Source of the DNA: CALCEB01 sp035531475
Lineage (GTDB): Bacteria > Acidobacteriota > Terriglobia > UBA7540
NCBI GenBank assembly: GCA_035531475.1
Contig: DATKST010000101.1
Coordinates: forward strand, 1 to 64,000
DNA: 64,000 nucleotides
Direction: 5' to 3'
Shown here: one piece after another, positions 1 to 6,846 of the stretch
Numbering within the stretch: the first letter of the stretch is position 1
Layout of the letters: each line of letters begins with the position of its first letter
Notes under the pieces: model-generated
Seen by the model: the letters and a program-made list of their open reading frames with translations, nothing else
Database searches by the model: none
What the model was told of the DNA's origin: nothing
Program-made: the position numbers and the translations under genes

Positions 1-94
1 CTGCCCGAATGTCCGGGAGGGGATTTTCCCACTTTTCGTTTAGAATGGGGGATGCGAAACTCATCCCGTCAGTTTGCGGGGGAAGCCCGCCTTC

Positions 95-217
95 ATGCCA
101 CCGATCATTGACGTCAAAGACCTGTGCAAGGATTTCCGTACGTTTCGCCGCCGCGAGGGCGTCTGGGGCGCCATCCAGAACTTGTTCGTGCGGGACCGGA
201 TCACCGTCCGGGCTGTC
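95..217 (+). pseudogene. 5' remnant of an ABC-transporter ATP-binding protein gene
   Basis: From the ATG at 95 the frame reads 41 residues (MPPIIDVKDLCKDF... ending ITVRAV) that look like the extreme N-terminus of an ABC-2 type transporter ATPase, the segment before the Walker A motif. Homology then stops abruptly at about 217, where repeat-like sequence begins (a stretch containing TGTCGAGGCCCCAA that recurs near 1207). No Walker A, signature or Walker B motif follows. I infer a gene truncated by a rearrangement. The family assignment rests on N-terminal resemblance only. Confidence 0.5.
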
Positions 218-330
218 GAGGCCCCAATCTTAGCGCGGCACAGCCGCAGCCAAACTTGTCGAGAGTGGCATGTGGCAAGTGGCGAGCGAAAAAATCTTCG
301 CGCGCCGAGAAGAAGTTCGGGATTAGTAGT
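218..330. other. Rearrangement junction with no gene
   Basis: This stretch joins the truncated ABC ATPase to the direct repeat that starts at 331. I see no credible coding sequence in it. The 14-base string TGTCGAGGCCCCAA (213-226) recurs at 1207-1220, just before the second direct-repeat copy. The duplicated block therefore probably began here and later acquired an insertion in this copy or lost sequence in the other. Confidence 0.4.
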
Positions 331-440
331 ACAGGGAGGACGCATGCCTGCCGAGATCGCTGAGAGGCTCAGGACCCAAGGTCCGAAAATCCGACGGGCG
401 ATTGCATTCTAAGGCGATCAGGCGTATGTCATCGATCGGT
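331..440. repeat. Direct repeat, left copy, flanking brnTA
   Basis: About 105 bp imperfectly repeated at 1224-1335 in the same orientation. Shared blocks include ACAGGGAG, TGCCTGCCG, GATCGCTGAGAGGCTCAG and CCGACGGGCGATTGCATTCT followed by GAGGCGATCAGG or its near match. The two copies bracket the BrnT/BrnA module. Confidence 0.75.
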
Positions 441-475
441 CGAGATTTGAGGACGGAAATCCTGGCCTGAATGAC

Positions 476-821
476 CGGCAGTTTCATTTCGAGTGGGACG
501 AGATTAAGGCCGCCGCGAACCTGCGTAAGCACGGGGTGTCCTTAGAGCTTGCGTCGACAGTCTTCGCCGACCCGCGACTCCTCACGGTTGCGGATCTGGA
601 GCACAACGAAGTCGAGGAACGCTGGTTCACCATTGGCTGGGTAGTGGTTCAGTTTGCTGTAGCGAAAATGTACCACTACCATTTGCTGGGCGAGCAACGG
701 CGCCATGCTTTCCGTCGTCTACCTCTGGTCGGAGTCTGATCCTGCAACCACGAAGATCCGCCTTATTTCGGCCCGCCAAGCCACGCCTACAGAAATTCGC
801 CAGTACGAGGAGAGGCTATGA
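476..821 (+). pseudogene. brnT: BrnT-family toxin gene, interrupted by a 41-bp element
   Basis: The 476-640 frame gives RQFHFEWDEIKAAANLRKHG..., the typical BrnT N-terminus (a RelE-fold ribonuclease toxin; family knowledge). At 640 the frame is broken. Removing 49 bases (a 41-bp element at 640-680 plus an 8-bp target duplication) restores WFTIGW-ASNGAMLSVVYLW and then the C-terminal RLISARQATPTEIRQYEERL, ending at the TGA at 819-821. No ATG, GTG or TTG lies in frame between the upstream stop at 410-412 and the first BrnT residues, so the start also seems lost, unless CTG at 467 is used. The toxin is probably inactive. It overlaps brnA by 4 bp. Confidence 0.82.
640..680. mobile_element. Minimal MITE copy (41 bp) inside brnT
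   Basis: The ends are GGTAGTGG (640-647) and CCACTACC (673-680), the same terminal inverted repeats as the roughly 110-bp elements elsewhere in the window, but the interior palindromes are absent. It is flanked by ATTGGCTG (632-639) and ATTTGCTG (681-688), an 8-bp duplication with one mismatch. Excising element plus one flank restores the brnT frame exactly, which is strong evidence for insertion by transposition. Confidence 0.85.
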
Positions 822-1051
822 ATGACCGGGCTTCCGAAGATGAAGCTATGACGCCGGAGATAGACTTCAGCCAAGGCGTCCGCGGCCTGCATCACATTCC
901 GTCCGGCGCCAAGGTCTTTTTGCCCGCTTCGATTGAGCGAAGCGTCTGGGAATACTTCTCCGTTAAAGCCGAACAAAAGGGCATTGATCTTGCGGACCTC
1001 TTGACCGACGTATTGAAGCGCGATATCGAGATTAATGAGGTATTAAAGTAA
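818..1051 (+). CDS. brnA: BrnA-family antitoxin
   Basis: A 77-residue protein starting at the ATG that overlaps the brnT stop (ATGA at 818-821). It contains the FSQGVRGLHHIPSGAKVFLPASIERSVWEYF-type core of BrnA antitoxins, whose C-terminal ribbon-helix-helix-like region ends in AEQKGIDLADLLTDVLKRDIE. BrnA proteins neutralise BrnT and repress their own operon as a complex (family knowledge). A second possible start is the internal Met at 848. The reading frame is intact while the partner toxin is broken, so this looks like a surviving orphan antitoxin. Confidence 0.85.
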   Translation: MNDRASEDEAMTPEIDFSQGVRGLHHIPSGAKVFLPASIERSVWEYFSVKAEQKGIDLADLLTDVLKRDIEINEVLK

Positions 1052-1223
1052 CGCCGGGTGGTTCGGAGCCCGCGCGGGGGGACATCGGAAGCCCTGCCTC
1101 ATCGGTCACTCCCGCTCTTATCGGTCATTCCCGCGAAAGCGGGAATCCAAATGTCACCAGCACCCGGCGGCGCGGCAGGCATGGACGGAAAGGTGGCCCT
1201 TTCGGCCTGTCGAGGCCCCAACG
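1052..1223. other. Intergenic spacer with a CATTCCCGCGAAAGCGGGAAT palindrome
   Basis: The only structure is the perfect hairpin GTCATTCCCGCG-AAA-CGGGAATCC type sequence at about 1122-1150. The same palindrome occurs twice, as divergent arms, inside the element at 28567-28743. No gene is visible. Confidence 0.7.
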
Positions 1224-1335
1224 ACAGGGAGAACGGGTGCCTGCCGCGATCGCTGAGAGGCTCAGCATCCAAAATCCGACGGGCGATTGCATTCTGAGGC
1301 GATCAGGTCTATGTTACCGGTCGGGCGGAAAGTTC
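1224..1335. repeat. Direct repeat, right copy, flanking brnTA
   Basis: Same-orientation partner of 331-440. The shared core GATCGCTGAGAGGCTCAG is followed by CCGACGGGCGATTGCATTCT and GAGGCGATCAGG. The left copy runs on into brnT and the right copy ends about 50 bp before the next gene. Such paired repeats could have mediated gain of the module, or could allow its loss by recombination. Confidence 0.75.
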
Positions 1336-1382
1336 ATAATGGAAATTCCGGATAAGGCAGCCAATACTGTGAGGAATCGCAA

Positions 1383-2615
1383 ATGAAGAGGGTCACGGCG
1401 GACGCGCTGATTGCGCTGTTCGTCCTATTGATAGTCGGGGCAAGCAGTCAGGCGGGAAGGACGCACATCGAACCTGGGGATGTCGCCGGAGCGTTGGGTG
1501 TGCTGACGGTCTACCTCCTGCTGTTCGTCGGGCTGTTCTACAGCGGCCGGTGGAGGATGAAGTTGTCCGGCCATAATCACAAAGTAGGACGGCAGACGAC
1601 AGCAGTGATTCTGTTCTGGTACTCATTATTAGGTATCCTGATTGGGCTGGTCGCGGCATTCGGAGAGAGGGATATGTTCGGCCTTGTCTTTGGCGCAGTG
1701 ATGGTTGCGATATGGTCCGGTTCGGCGTATGCCTGCAAGCGCTGGCTGCGCCGCCTTCGCGCCGAGGAACGGGGCTACCTAGCGAGCGCAGACGTCCGTC
1801 CTTCCGGAGTTCAGTTCGGTTTTGAAGAGGAATGGGCGGAGTTCGCCAAAACGAATCCCATATTTATGCAACGATTCACTAATCTCCGGACGGCCCTCGA
1901 CACTGCCTTGACCCGGACCGAAGCGACCCGCGAGCCGGTAGATCGCGTCGTTTACTTCTGTGGAAGGCTTTGTGCCGAGGACTTTTTTGAAATTCTCCTC
2001 CTGTGCGGCAACGGGTATGGCGTGGGAGGCTGGAAAATTCTGCGCGGAATGTACGAGCGGGCCGTAACAGCTCGGTACCTTTACGTCCACCCCGGAGAGG
2101 CGGAGGCGTTTCTTGATTTCCACCCGATAGCTATGCACAAACTCGCGAAGGCAATTGAGGACACGATGGGGAGGGGCGCCTTACCGTCGGACAGAATGCA
2201 AAAGGTCGAGGCCGAATACCAGCGGGTGAAGGATCGGTTCATGGTGACGGACTGCGAAAGGTGCGGAACGAAGCGGCTCAACCACACCTGGAGCAAACTG
2301 GACTTCGTTTCAATGGCTAAGGCCGCTGGTGATATCGGGAAGCTCATTGTTCCGGCTTACTACCTTCCCCTCCGCCACGCTCACAGCACGGTAGGGGCAA
2401 TTTTAGACCGGCTGGAGGCCTCTGAGTCCGGAGGCTTGGTATTTAATTCCGGTCCTCAGCGAGAGGCGGCGCGCGATGCCTTGAGATGCGCACATGAGGT
2501 CCTGCTTAACGTTCTTAAACTCCAAAGCGAACATTTCGCGCTGAAGTCCCTCGACGCCCCACTGCAGGTGTGCAATGAGGATTTTCGAGATATCTGGGGC
2601 GGCATGACGGCGTAG
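1383..2615 (+). CDS. Membrane-anchored DUF5677-like protein, function unknown
   Basis: 410 residues. Up to four hydrophobic segments lie in the first 125 residues (around 7-24, 35-55, 72-92 and 98-116), followed by a basic stretch (CKRWLRRLRAEERG) that suggests the rest is cytoplasmic. The soluble half contains GGWKILRGMYERAVTARYLY and, near the end, YYLPLRHAHSTVGAILDRL. This arrangement resembles DUF5677 proteins (judged by motif only). A CERC motif lies between these blocks. The function of DUF5677 is not known to me. Its position beside toxin-antitoxin relics and a HEPN-like gene makes a defence or stress role possible but unproven. The start is the first ATG after the direct repeat. Confidence 0.6.
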   Translation: MKRVTADALIALFVLLIVGASSQAGRTHIEPGDVAGALGVLTVYLLLFVGLFYSGRWRMKLSGHNHKVGRQTTAVILFWYSLLGILIGLVAAFGERDMFGLVFGAVMVAIWSGSAYACKRWLRRLRAEERGYLASADVRPSGVQFGFEEEWAEFAKTNPIFMQRFTNLRTALDTALTRTEATREPVDRVVYFCGRLCAEDFFEILLLCGNGYGVGGWKILRGMYERAVTARYLYVHPGEAEAFLDFHPIAMHKLAKAIEDTMGRGALPSDRMQKVEAEYQRVKDRFMVTDCERCGTKRLNHTWSKLDFVSMAKAAGDIGKLIVPAYYLPLRHAHSTVGAILDRLEASESGGLVFNSGPQREAARDALRCAHEVLLNVLKLQSEHFALKSLDAPLQVCNEDFRDIWGGMTA

Positions 2616-2640
2616 AACGTCTGGAGCGCGAACGCGCGCA

Positions 2641-2706
2641 GCCGGGTGGCGGGTAGCCATCTCTGAAAGCGCGATGCCGTGTCGGAGTTGGCTACCCGCT
2701 ACCCGC
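2641..2706. repeat. Inverted repeat just upstream of the HEPN-like gene
   Basis: The left arm at 2641-2659 (ending GCGGGTAGCCA) is complementary to the right arm at 2689-2706 (TGGCTACCCGCTACCCGC), with a loop of about 29 bases. It ends 6 bases before the ATG at 2713, so in mRNA it would sit over the translation start region of the downstream gene. Confidence 0.7.
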
Positions 2707-2712
2707 TTCGTT

Positions 2713-3667
2713 ATGTCGTTCTCTGGTGAATGGACCGCAATTCGGGACCTTGAGACGCGCATCCGCGATTTTGTCACTGAGGCGCGCCGGCGCCAGCAAC
2801 TCGTTGCCAGAAGTGCTGATTGGAACATGCTCACGAGTTCGCTGGATGTCATCGGTGACACAGAGCTTGCCATAGAAGCCTACTTATCAAGTCCGGAGGC
2901 GCGCGACCACGGTGGGCAGTATCTCCTTATCTACGGCATCCTTCAGGTTTTGTTTGTTCAGCAAGACGCCTTACAGCATATCGCTGCCGCTCTGCGGTTC
3001 CCCTACAAACCTTACCCGGAACTTTTCGACATCCGTGATATCCGCAATAAGACCGTCGGCCATCCGACTAAGAAGGACAGGCCTGGGGCAGCCCCGCAGA
3101 GTTCGCATCACATCTCTCGCCCATCTATAAATCGAACTTACTTTCAGCTTCTTAGTACCTATGAAGACGGCCGCGTCGAGTTCACGGCCGTAAATCTTCG
3201 AGAGTTGATTGTCAAACAACGCCATATCGTTCGTAATGTACTGAGCCAAGTCGTGAATAGTCTTCAGGAGGATGAAATGGCGCACCGAGAGAAATTCAAA
3301 GATCAGCGACTAGCCGATATTTTCTCTACTACCGGTTATTTCCTCGGCAAAGTCCTCATGGCGAGTCACCAGGATTCGACAGTTGAGCTCTGCGAAGCGA
3401 AGTCGTCATTGAAATGCGTATGTGAACATATTGGACAGTTCAAGAAGTCGTTGGAGGAACGTGGGGTGCTTCCGGCATATGATTCCATATCGCATGTGCT
3501 TGGAGAGCTGAATTACCCCTTACAACAGCTCGAAAGTATATTTTAGTGACTCTGCTGCCTGGGATGCGCGGGCAGCATATATATTTGGGTTTTTTGTTAG
3601 AGCGAAGGTCAGTGAATTGGAGACAATGGCAAAGGAAATAGACGAAGAGTATTCACAGCAAGCGTAA
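2713..3667 (+). pseudogene. HEPN-motif protein gene with a probable frameshift at 3541-3544
   Basis: The ATG at 2713 (MSFSGEWTAIRDLETRI) is preferred over the one at 2674, which lies inside an inverted repeat. The first frame runs 277 residues to the TAG at 3544-3546. Dropping one T from the TTTT run lets the protein continue as SDSAAWDARAAYIFGFF... to ...IDEEYSQQA and a TAA at 3665-3667, giving about 318 residues. The continuation has natural amino-acid composition, so I think the stop is a frameshift (mutation or sequencing error). Around residue 112 the sequence DIRNKTVGHP contains an R-N-x4-H motif, like the catalytic motif of HEPN ribonuclease domains. No family is certain. Confidence 0.55.
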
Positions 3668-3915
3668 TATTACCCATTTGCTGACCCTTTTCACAACTTA
3701 TACAGTGTAGAAAGCTTCTTTTGTGGAAGCGGAGATACGCGGGTGGCGCACACGTCCCGACGTTTTTGTCGGGATGTATCCGACCCCTCGGGCGCGGCGA
3801 CGGTCAGAGCATTCTGCGCATGGCCAATAAAACAGTGGCGAGTGGCAAGGTCAAAAAGCTGTGACAAGTCCAATTCGAAGAGGCGCACGCGGCGATCGGC
3901 GCCGGGCGCTTCCCC
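3668..3915. other. Intergenic stretch with one short hairpin
   Basis: I see no credible gene here. ACGTCCCGAC-GTTTTT-GTCGGGATGT (3752-3776) forms a hairpin. A degenerate 'cagtggcgagtggcaag' string near 3834 is similar to one near 269-285, which suggests more repeat debris. Confidence 0.5.
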
Positions 3916-4143
3916 TCAGACGACTTGGAAGGACTGCCCCAGAGGACGAAACTCAGAAGTTTCCTGCCGCTCCAGTTTGTCCCTGATTTCTTCAAACCTT
4001 TCGACATCTTTCCGTGAGTACAAGAGTTCTCCGCAATGCAAGCACACCTCTGCGCGCACGCTCAAGACAGCCGTGTGCTCCCCTCCTAGCAGGAGTTTCT
4101 CGACTTCATTTTCCACCAATTCTCCCCCACAAACCGGGCATTT
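3916..4143 (-). pseudogene. YgiT-type (MqsA-like) zinc-finger antitoxin, start codon lost
   Basis: Read on the minus strand, the frame gives KCPVCGGELVENEVEKLLLGG... and AEVCLHCGELLYSRKDVERFEEIRDKLERQ, ending in SFQVV. The two CxxC pairs (about residues 2-5 and 32-35) are the zinc ligands of YgiT-type antitoxin N-terminal domains. The codon where the initiator Met should be (before KCPVC) is TAG at 4146-4144. The next possible starts are TTG at 4122 or GTG at 4119, which would remove the first CxxC. The gene follows its toxin relic closely, as in intact modules of this type. It is probably non-functional or uses a compromised start. Confidence 0.65.
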
Positions 4144-4153
4144 CTAAATGGCA

Positions 4154-4378
4154 TCATTCCGGCATCCTCCGTTCCCGCCAATCAACCCAGCGCTGGGAGT
4201 CAGAGCGGTAAACGGTGATCAGCACCGCCCACCCATTCTCCAAGTTATACGCCGGCGTGAATTGCCAATGAGCATTCCCTGTTTCTTCCTGGAGAACGCC
4301 CTGCTGACCATGTTGGAAAAGTATGAAGTCGTCGTGGTAGAAGACCCCGAGAATCTGGTTCACTGGTAGCGGGATCGT
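4154..4378 (-). pseudogene. C-terminal relic of a DUF4258-like toxin
   Basis: The open frame has a coherent C-terminal half, AYNLENGWAVLITVYRSDSQ followed by RWVDWRERRMPE. This matches the usual ending of DUF4258 toxins that precede YgiT-type antitoxins (pattern ITVY-x-x-D-x-x-RW). The N-terminal half is not recognisable in this frame, which is closed upstream by a TGA at 4381-4379. A possible N-terminal piece lies in another frame (YAILNDPATSEPDSRG, about 4368-4415), suggesting a frameshift. Gene order and spacing to the zinc-finger gene support the pairing. Confidence 0.45.
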
Positions 4379-4381
4379 TCA

Positions 4382-4858
4382 GTATGGCGTAAACAACCGT
4401 TAATCCCATCACGGCCCCATCTTTGATTTGCCTTAATCCATGCTGATTCGTTGCCAAAGAAGTTGGAGCGGCTCGGTCTGCGGTGGAAAAGATTGTGGAA
4501 TGCATTAACAAGTTGACACGGCAGCCGATAGCTCGCTTGGCCGCAACAGGAGGCGCGAGATCCCGCCGCCCGAAGGCATGATTCCGTGCGAATCATCGCC
4601 AATGCGGAAACGACTGGGAACCTGGTCCGTCATACTGGCTATGCTGCGGGACCAATCAATCCCAAACTGAATGATAGGACCAACCAATTCGGATGGTTGC
4701 AGGCCCCCCCAACCCACCCTTCCCGATCCACCCGCTTCTTCCTCAAGCCCGGTCCTGTGAATTGCTGTTAAGTCGCACATCGCCTTTGCCCATCGACACG
4801 GGGCGCAGCAGGCGGCGATTGGCACGGATTAATCTGTCTAAGTTCGCCGGTCCACGCG
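4382..4858. other. Gene-free stretch of about 480 bp
   Basis: Neither strand gives a protein I recognise or one with convincing composition. It may contain further debris of the island upstream. No clear repeat or hairpin stands out. Confidence 0.4.
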
Positions 4859-6469
4859 TTACCGGGAAGGCGGGATGGGAACTTTACTGGAAATCGGTTT
4901 GGCAGCCGGAGGCGCTTTGCCGGCAGATTTTCCGGGGGGAGAAGTCTTGGCCGCTATGCGGCCGCGATAAGTAAGGTCACCGGCGGCGCGCATCTCAACC
5001 ATTGCATTCGTAGGCATCGGATAGATATTGGCGGCATTCCAGAAAAGAAATCCAATGCCTCCTTGCTCGGCCGCAACCCGGATTTCAGTCAAGACGTAAT
5101 CCACGGAATAGGTCTTCGTCCTCCAGTGGAATCCCTGCAGCCACGGGCGCAGCACTACGCCGCTGCTCGCGGTGGCTGCCGCAAAGCGGCGCATGGACTC
5201 AGCAATAAAGTGTTCCGGGGCGTCGCCGGGATCGGCATAACCATCGAAGTGAAAGAAGTGCGATGGGTAAATCATCGGCGAAATCACGTCGCAGTGGCGG
5301 GCAAGCTGCGCAATATTCTGGCCGGTATGGTTCAGATCCACGGGCCTGGCCCATGCCATCACACCGAAAACATCCAGAGAAACCAGGACGCCCACGGGGT
5401 GCAACTCCTGGTAAGCCCGGGCCACAAAATCCGTGATGATTTTGGTGCGCGGCCAGTCCGGGTGATCCTTCTGGAAGGCAAATACCGCGTCGGGCTGATC
5501 GCCCTCAGCAGGAAAGCGAACGTAATCGAACTGGATTTCGTCGGCTCCGTCATCGGCCACCATCTTTGCAAGGTCCAATTCATAATCCTGCACTGCCGGC
5601 AAGGACGGGTCCACCCAAGCCAGCTTTCCATTTTCAAGCCACGGCTTGCCGGTCTTGCGGGAGCGAACATCCATCTGCGCGTAGGTTTGCGCCAAGTGGG
5701 CGTCGCGGAAGAGCGCGATCCGGGCGATGACGTGCATGTTCTGGGAGTGCAGCCAATGGATATACTTCGGCAGGTTGTGAATGGTAACACCCTGGTGGGA
5801 CGCATGCGGGTGGTCGAAAGGAACACGCACAACGCCGTCGTAGTCTTTGATATCAAAGACCACGGCGTTCCCGCCCACATCCCTCCATTTGCGAATCAGG
5901 TCGAGACCGCGCGCGCTTCCCGCCGTCCAGCCGGTAAGGTAGATCGCCCGCGCCTGGAAAGTCTTGGGAACGGTTACGGGCTTGTCCAACACAGGGTGGA
6001 GGGGGATGCCGGGTATCTGAATATTTTGCCCGGGTTTGAGCCCGCCGCTCTTCAAGCCGTTCGCCTGGCGAATGGCAGTCTCCAGCTCGGTCCGCCGCAT
6101 GTAATCGGTCTGTGAAAGAAAATGCCAGGCGATGGAGGTAACGCTTTCGCCGCTTTTGACAATGTATGGAATAGTCTTGGTGCCGGGTGGCGCCGAAAAT
6201 AGCGCCGGCGCGATAGAACTCGAGGGCGCAGAAGTTGTTTGTTTGGAATTAGGCTGAGAGGTTGACGATGCCGGTGAAGCGCTGCGAGAAGTTGGCCGCA
6301 ACCGGTCCCTCACAGGACGCGAGTTGATCGAGAATGGTTGCGGAAATCCGCTCGCCGGAATTGCGGGTTGGCCGGCGTTCAAGAAAAGTCCAGCGGCAAA
6401 GAAACAATAAAGGAAAAGACCAAAGAGAGGAAGGAATTGTGCAACGCGGCCCGCGTGATCGTGAGTCAT
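4859..6469 (-). CDS. LysM domain plus putative glycoside hydrolase (DUF4015-like)
   Basis: 536 residues from the ATG at 6469, chosen because it begins MTHDHAGRVAQFLPLF and leads directly into a hydrophobic signal or anchor segment (residues about 9-28). After a Ser/Pro-rich linker, residues about 101-153 form a LysM domain (TIPYIVKSGESVTSIAWHF ... LKPGQNIQIPG), which binds peptidoglycan or other glycans. Residues about 171-490 match the TIM-barrel-like 'putative glycosyl hydrolase' family: FQARAIYLTGWTAGS, NAVVFDIKDYDG, ADEIQFDYVRFPAEGD and VSLDVFGVMAW. Acidic residues in these strands are candidate catalytic groups. It probably acts at the cell surface on wall or matrix glycan. It is transcribed alone. 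Confidence 0.8.
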   Translation of the reverse strand: MTHDHAGRVAQFLPLFGLFLYCFFAAGLFLNAGQPAIPASGFPQPFSINSRPVRDRLRPTSRSASPASSTSQPNSKQTTSAPSSSIAPALFSAPPGTKTIPYIVKSGESVTSIAWHFLSQTDYMRRTELETAIRQANGLKSGGLKPGQNIQIPGIPLHPVLDKPVTVPKTFQARAIYLTGWTAGSARGLDLIRKWRDVGGNAVVFDIKDYDGVVRVPFDHPHASHQGVTIHNLPKYIHWLHSQNMHVIARIALFRDAHLAQTYAQMDVRSRKTGKPWLENGKLAWVDPSLPAVQDYELDLAKMVADDGADEIQFDYVRFPAEGDQPDAVFAFQKDHPDWPRTKIITDFVARAYQELHPVGVLVSLDVFGVMAWARPVDLNHTGQNIAQLARHCDVISPMIYPSHFFHFDGYADPGDAPEHFIAESMRRFAAATASSGVVLRPWLQGFHWRTKTYSVDYVLTEIRVAAEQGGIGFLFWNAANIYPMPTNAMVEMRAAGDLTYRGRIAAKTSPPGKSAGKAPPAAKPISSKVPIPPSR

Positions 6470-6522
6470 CGAAGATTGTATCGGTATATCCCCAACAAAG
6501 TTTAGCACACCTTCCAGCCCCC

Positions 6523-6629
6523 ATGCTGTTCACTTAGCCCCCTATCCCACTGGAGCCTGATTTCCACGCGCTGTAGGGGGCGACCACCAGGGTCGCCCCT
6601 TCGAGATCTCCCCTTATGTGAACAGCATT
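6523..6629. mobile_element. Family-2 inverted-repeat element
   Basis: The arms CATGCTGTTCACTTA (6523-6536) and TATGTGAACAGCATTG (6615-6630) are complementary. The interior carries a second stem, GGGGCGACC-ACCAG-GGTCGCCCC. The same arm motif bounds 15881-16016 and 59618-59814 and occurs singly near 32028 and 47498. The 217 bp after it, up to the PEP-CTERM gene end at 6847, contain no gene I can support. Confidence 0.65.
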
Positions 6630-6846
6630 GCTTTTAGCCCAGATAATTCACGAAAGTCTTGCTCGGTGACCGTCAGGGCGCGAATAAACCGGGCCAAGTG
6701 CTTTGCACGGATTCTGATCCCGCCCCGCAAATGGAGGACCGGTGGCGAACGCTGTGAGGCAGAAGGGTGGGAGTGGAGGAGGAAAAAGTTCAGAAGTGCC
6801 GGTGGCCAGCGGCGTGGAGCCGGTGGCCATCCGGTAATGTGGATGA

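Noticed and set aside
3551..3597. GCTGCC...GGCAGC stem followed by T-rich sequence looked like a rho-independent terminator after the HEPN-like gene
   Set aside because: The same bases read as natural coding sequence in the continuing frame (SDSAAWDARAAYIFGFF), so they are more likely part of the frameshifted gene.
5063..6115. Long open frame on the plus strand, 350 codons
   Set aside because: It is antisense to the LysM/glycosidase gene, has no recognisable domain and is a by-product of high G+C codon use. The same holds for other long antisense frames such as 16600-18702, 27580-28449, 29000-30256 and 38710-40164.
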